Source: Bacteroidota bacterium
GTDB lineage: Bacteria > Bacteroidota > Bacteroidia > Chitinophagales > Chitinophagaceae
Assembly: GCA_013286425.1 (NCBI GenBank)
Contig: JABDFS010000005.1
Coordinates: 17,079 to 63,304, forward strand
Length of the DNA: 46,226 nt
Direction of reading: 5' to 3'
Shown here: one piece after another, positions 42,052 through 46,226 of the stretch
Position numbering within the stretch: position 1 is the first letter of the stretch
Layout of the letters: the number at the start of each line of letters is the position of its first letter
The notes under the pieces: generated by a model
What the model saw: the letters and a program-made list of their open reading frames with translations, nothing else
What the model was told of the DNA's origin: nothing
The model's database searches: none
Made by a program: the position numbers and the translations under genes

Positions 42052-42666
42052 ATGCTATACGCTAAACATTTTTTGATACAGGCTATACCAGGCATATTTA
42101 TTCCTGGTTTAACAAGCCTGCTTTGTAACCAGTGCCTTGCACAGGAAAATAAGAAGATGGAAGAAGCTTTTCATTCGCATTCGGAATTAGCATTGGTGTT
42201 AAGTCATGCCGAAGTATTTGAAGGCAGTGATGCCGAGGGTAATAAAAAGCTCCTTTCATTGCCTCCATGGGGCATTGATTATAACTACCGGTTTAATCCT
42301 AAATGGGCGATTGGGCTGCATACTGATGTTATTATTGAAAAATTTGAAGTACAGAAAGATCTCGAAGGTCGCGGCGATGAAGAAACAATAGAGAGAAGTT
42401 ACCCGGTTGCACCGGCTGTAACGGGCATATATAAACCCGGTCGTCATTTTAGTTTTCTACCGGGCATGGGTGGAGAATTTGCCAAAGAAGAAAATTATCT
42501 ACTTACCCGTGCCGGTGTGGAATATGGCGTTGAGATAAGAAATGGATGGGAGGTCTCGGGAAACTTAGGCTATGATTTTAAGTGGAATGCATATGATACC
42601 TGGACAATTGGAATTGGTATTGCCAAATCGTTTGGTAACAAAAATCATGATGAAATAATTCAATAG
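42052..42666 (+). CDS. Secreted outer-membrane-like hypothetical protein
   Basis: A 204-aa protein from the ATG at 42052 (an in-frame TTG at 42037 is less likely). Signal peptide MLYAKHFLIQAIPGIFIPGL, continuing to CNQCLA and cut before Gln. The mature part has alternating strands with aromatic girdle residues (WGIDYNYRFNPKWAIGLHTD, HFSFLPGMGGEF, NYLLTRAGVEYGVEI, WEVSGNLGYDFKW, TWTIGIGIAKSFG), as in small beta-barrel outer-membrane proteins. No specific family named. Confidence 0.75.
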   Translation: MLYAKHFLIQAIPGIFIPGLTSLLCNQCLAQENKKMEEAFHSHSELALVLSHAEVFEGSDAEGNKKLLSLPPWGIDYNYRFNPKWAIGLHTDVIIEKFEVQKDLEGRGDEETIERSYPVAPAVTGIYKPGRHFSFLPGMGGEFAKEENYLLTRAGVEYGVEIRNGWEVSGNLGYDFKWNAYDTWTIGIGIAKSFGNKNHDEIIQ

Positions 42667-43021
42667 CGGTAAGGGCGAAAATAAACGCAGTTGTTTTATA
42701 TAATAGAAAACGGATGGAATAAAAGAAGCGGACAATGTTAATTTTATTGAACAAAAATTTAATTAAAAAATTTGTTAACTTTAGTATAGGAATAAAACAC
42801 AGGGCAAGTTCGTAAACCATTTCATTCGAGCTAATATCTTAACACCATTTACAAATTTGTTACTGCATATATGAAAAACCGCTTCAGAAAATTAGTAATG
42901 TTTATAAATAAATATAAGCCTTAGCTATTTAATGCTAAGGTGGTTAATTTTTAAATTTCCGTTCCAAAAATGAGAATGCTTTAGATAAGATGTTTGAATT
43001 ATCTAACGAATAAATTTTGGC
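42667..43021. other. Intergenic region before the SprB-repeat gene (355 bp)
   Basis: Contains a perfect CCTTAGC/GCTAAGG hairpin (42919-42940) followed by TTAATTTTT, a possible terminator or attenuator 81 bp before the SprB-repeat gene. No other gene or clear promoter was recognised. Confidence 0.45.
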
Positions 43022-46000
43022 ATGAAAATACAATTACTCGTTTTAACATCATTCCTGTTTCTCTTTTCCAGGGTTAATGCGCAGTTAACTGTTAGCATTA
43101 GCCATACTGATGTTACGTGTAATGGTGCAAATAACGGAACAGCTACAGCAAATGCCTCCGGGGGTGTTGCTCCTTATACATATAGCTGGTCTAATGGTGA
43201 AACCACGCAAACAATAAGCAATTTGGCCCCGGCAGTGTACACCTGCACCGTAACCGATGCCAATGACTCAACAGACCAGGGATCAGTAATCATCAAACAG
43301 CCTTCAGCCATAACCTTTACCATTTCACAAACCAATATACTTTGTAACGGCGGTAATACCGGCTCAGCCACTGTAACAGTATCAGGAGGCACAGCGCCTT
43401 ATACTTACCTATGGTCAAACGGCGGTACTACGGCAACAATAAATGATCTTACTGCGGCAATTTACACCTGCACCATTACAGATGCCAATGGCTGCGACAC
43501 TACAACAAACATTGCCATTACAGAACCGCCGCTGCTAGGCTTCACTTTTAACCAAACAAATGTGCTTTGCAACGGTGCTGCCACCGGTGCTGCCACTGTA
43601 ACCGTTTCAGGAGGTACAACGCCATACGCTTATAGCTGGAGCAACGGGGCAACCACGGCAGAAATAACCAATATTACTGCGGGCACTTACACTTGTAACA
43701 TTACAGATGCCAATGGTTGTGATACATCAGTTACCATTACCATTACCGAACCAACTGCTATAAGCTTTACTACTGCTCAGACAAATATACTTTGTAACGG
43801 TACCCCCACTGGTTCAGCTACTGTAACTGCAAGCGATGGCACTCCGCCATATACTTACCTGTGGAATAATGGTGAAACCACACCGTTAATAAATAACCTT
43901 ACTGCCGGTACCTATACCTGCACCATTACCGATGCCAATGGCTGCGATACTACAGCCAGCATCACCATTACAGAAACACCTGCTATCAGTTTTACCATAT
44001 CCCCAACCAATGTGTCCTGTAATGGTGGCGGCAATGGGTCTGCTACTGTAAATGTGAGCGGCGGCACAGGGCCTTATACCTACAACTGGTTCCCTGTGGG
44101 TGGAACCGGCGCCACAGCCAGCAATCTTACTGCCGGTACCTATTCCTGCACCATCACCGATGCGAATGGCTGCGATACTACGGCCAATGTTACTATTACC
44201 GAGCCTTCCCTGCTCAGTTTCACTACCAATCAAACCAACGTATTGTGTAACGGCGCTGCCACAGGTTCAGCGGATCTGACTGTTTCAGGCGGTACTGCAC
44301 CTTACACCTATAACTGGAGCAATAGTGCAACAACCTCCTCCGTCACCAATCTTACTGCAGGCACTTATACCTGCACGATAACCGATGCCAATGGCTGCGA
44401 TACCACAACCAGCATCATTATTACAGAAGCATCTGCTATCAGTTTTACCATATCTCAAACGAATGTATTGTGTAATGGTGCAGCTACAGGTGCTGCGGGT
44501 GTTACTGTTTCCGGCGGTACAGAGCCTTATAGTTATAGCTGGAGTAATGGAGCAACAACATCATCCATCAGTAATCTTGTTGCCGGCACTTATACCTGTA
44601 CTATTACCGATGCCAACGGCTGCGATACCACAGCAAGCATTATCATTACAGAAACCGGCCTTATTACTTTTGCAACTGCCCAAACCAACGTATTGTGCAA
44701 TGGCAGTAATACAGGGTCTGCTACTGTATCTGTAACAAACGGCGGTACCGCGCCTTATACCTATAGCTGGTCTCCTTTTGGCGGTACCGGCGCCACTGCA
44801 AATAACCTCACTGCCGGTACCTATACCTGCACTATCACAGACGTTAATGGCTGCGATACCACAGCCACTGTAACGATAACAGAACCCACAGCGATCAGCT
44901 TTACATCTTCTCAAAACAATATACTTTGCAATGGTGCTGCTACCGGATCTGCAACGCTAACTGTTTCCGGCGGCGTATCTCCCTATACGTATAACTGGAA
45001 TAACGGATCTGCAACGGCCTCTATTAATAATGTTATCGCCGGCACCTATACCTGCACCATCACCGATGCTAATGGGTGCGATACCACTGCCAGTATAACC
45101 ATTACGCAGCTTGATCCTATTACATTTACGGTTTCACAAGCCAATGCAAAATGTAACGGGCAACCTGATGGATCCGCCAGCGTAAATATTTCAGGTGGCG
45201 GCACGGGGCCTTATATTTATCAATGGTCGCCAAGCGGTGGCACGGCTTCTACAGCAAACGGGCTTTCCGCCGGTAACTATACCTGTACGGTAACAGATGC
45301 CAATGGTTGTGACACCGTAATAAACTTTACTATCACCGAACCTGTTCCGTTATCAGCCGCGGTTTTCAGATCAGATATTACCTGTAATGGCGCCAATAAT
45401 GGTTCACTAACAGCCCTGGTAAGCGGAGGCACACCTCCATATACCTACAAATGGTCTCCCGGCGGAGAAACCACCATCACTATAACTAACCTTGGCCCCG
45501 GTACTTATACCTGTACAGCAACGGATGCCAACGGCTGCATCATTATAGGAACCGCATCCCTTGTGGAGCCTTCCCTGCTTACAGCATCGTCAAGCCATAC
45601 AAATATTACCTGTAACGGAGGTAATGATGGCACGGCAACTGCCTCAGCTTCGGGCGGCACCGCTCCATATACCTATAGCTGGAGCAATGGCGGAACAACC
45701 GCTGCGATCGATAATCTTGCAGCCGGAACATATACCTGTACCATTACCGATGCACGCGGCTGCACAATAATCACATCAACTACGGTAGCAGAACCATCGC
45801 CTGTTTCAGCTACCATAAGCGTTACCGATATTACCTGCAATGGCCTTACAAACGGCAGTGCTACTGCCAATCCTTCCGGCGGAACGCCTCCGTATAAATA
45901 CCTCTGGTCAACCGGCGGCACTACACAAACAATAAGCAATCTTGCACCAGGCAGCTATACAGTAACTGTAACCGATGCCAATGGCTGTACATTTAATGTA

Positions 46001-46226
46001 ACAACATCCGCAATAGTAAAGGAACCTCCGGCATTATCTGTAACAACCACTCAAAAAAATGTGAATTGCAGCGGGGAGAAAACCGGTGAAGCCAAAGCAA
46101 TTGTTACAGGTGGCACGCCCCCTTATGGGTATCAATGGTCGCCCAGTGGCGGTACCGGTGCAATAGCTACCGGGCTTGGAGTTGGCACTTATACCTGCGA
46201 TATTACAGATGCCAATGGTTGTACAA
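43022..46226 (+). CDS. Giant SprB-repeat surface protein, 3' end outside window
   Basis: The frame is open from the ATG at 43022 to the window end: at least 1068 residues, no stop. A signal peptide (MKIQLLVLTSFLFLFSRVNA, cut before Gln21) is followed by at least 14 tandem SprB repeats (PF13573) of about 74 aa. Each has a CNG...G opening, a GG-x-PYxYxW core and a closing AGxYTCTITDANGC then a TxxEP tail. Each repeat carries two or so Cys that may form disulfides. SprB-type proteins are surface adhesins exported by the type IX secretion system, some for gliding motility; a C-terminal sorting domain would be beyond the window. It is richer in GC than its neighbours. Confidence 0.93.
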   Translation, partial: MKIQLLVLTSFLFLFSRVNAQLTVSISHTDVTCNGANNGTATANASGGVAPYTYSWSNGETTQTISNLAPAVYTCTVTDANDSTDQGSVIIKQPSAITFTISQTNILCNGGNTGSATVTVSGGTAPYTYLWSNGGTTATINDLTAAIYTCTITDANGCDTTTNIAITEPPLLGFTFNQTNVLCNGAATGAATVTVSGGTTPYAYSWSNGATTAEITNITAGTYTCNITDANGCDTSVTITITEPTAISFTTAQTNILCNGTPTGSATVTASDGTPPYTYLWNNGETTPLINNLTAGTYTCTITDANGCDTTASITITETPAISFTISPTNVSCNGGGNGSATVNVSGGTGPYTYNWFPVGGTGATASNLTAGTYSCTITDANGCDTTANVTITEPSLLSFTTNQTNVLCNGAATGSADLTVSGGTAPYTYNWSNSATTSSVTNLTAGTYTCTITDANGCDTTTSIIITEASAISFTISQTNVLCNGAATGAAGVTVSGGTEPYSYSWSNGATTSSISNLVAGTYTCTITDANGCDTTASIIITETGLITFATAQTNVLCNGSNTGSATVSVTNGGTAPYTYSWSPFGGTGATANNLTAGTYTCTITDVNGCDTTATVTITEPTAISFTSSQNNILCNGAATGSATLTVSGGVSPYTYNWNNGSATASINNVIAGTYTCTITDANGCDTTASITITQLDPITFTVSQANAKCNGQPDGSASVNISGGGTGPYIYQWSPSGGTASTANGLSAGNYTCTVTDANGCDTVINFTITEPVPLSAAVFRSDITCNGANNGSLTALVSGGTPPYTYKWSPGGETTITITNLGPGTYTCTATDANGCIIIGTASLVEPSLLTASSSHTNITCNGGNDGTATASASGGTAPYTYSWSNGGTTAAIDNLAAGTYTCTITDARGCTIITSTTVAEPSPVSATISVTDITCNGLTNGSATANPSGGTPPYKYLWSTGGTTQTISNLAPGSYTVTVTDANGCTFNVTTSAIVKEPPALSVTTTQKNVNCSGEKTGEAKAIVTGGTPPYGYQWSPSGGTGAIATGLGVGTYTCDITDANGCT

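Noticed and set aside
43174-45939. Several minus-strand and other-frame open frames across the SprB repeats
   Set aside because: They are shadows of the repetitive coding frame, which is open on the plus strand throughout.

Overview
The window looks like a chromosomal segment of a Bacteroidota bacterium, most likely Chitinophagaceae or a close relative. The evidence is AT-rich DNA, protein families typical of that group (SprB repeats, DUF6266, DUF4142, a bacterial GGGP synthase, a deoxyhypusine-synthase-like protein, a B12-dependent ribonucleotide reductase), and promoters that, where recognisable, resemble the Bacteroidetes TAnnTTTG type. No rRNA, tRNA, CRISPR array, phage or complete transposon was seen.

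Layout. 0-12 kb: waaA (Kdo transferase), a DUF4142 lipoprotein, a very acidic protein, three nucleotide-sugar/LPS genes (DegT aminotransferase, UDP-glucuronate decarboxylase, dTDP-4-dehydrorhamnose reductase), an EVE-domain protein, a YfbK-type VWA lipoprotein and a glgA-glgC glycogen operon. 12-17.3 kb: an accessory island. It holds a phased 11-bp repeat array before a DUF6266 gene, then a run of unknown same-strand genes delimited by paired sequences that behave like integron attC sites (three cassettes, no integrase in view). 17.4-20 kb: a LytS/LytTR two-component pair and a GGGP synthase. 20-34 kb: mostly housekeeping and metabolic genes (nrdJ, VOC proteins, TPR proteins, phosphopantetheinyl transferase, AHSA1-like protein, deoxyhypusine-synthase-like protein, TIGR03118 propeller, EamA transporter, PPK2, mscL, scpA). 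34-41 kb: a TIM-barrel isomerase, a coiled-coil protein and a TetR-HlyD-ABC-ABC-permease-permease efflux operon. 41-46 kb: a large non-coding interval with a candidate structured RNA, an outer-membrane-like protein, and the start of a giant SprB-repeat surface protein that runs off the window.

Three signals cut across the annotation. (1) Cassettes at 13.8-17.2 kb: the first ~10 bases of each cassette are the reverse complement of the start of the hairpin that ends the same cassette, as expected of integron cassettes. (2) Short repeats with a 7-bp (once 8-bp) period occur between genes and, in frame, inside at least three conserved genes (rfbD-like, nrdJ, phosphopantetheinyl transferase). (3) An 18-bp perfect inverted repeat has its right arm starting exactly at the start codon of the TetR regulator, suggesting autoregulation or start-codon sequestration.

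The first 58 bases are an inverted near-copy of part of waaA and may be an assembly chimera, so the left edge should be treated with caution.
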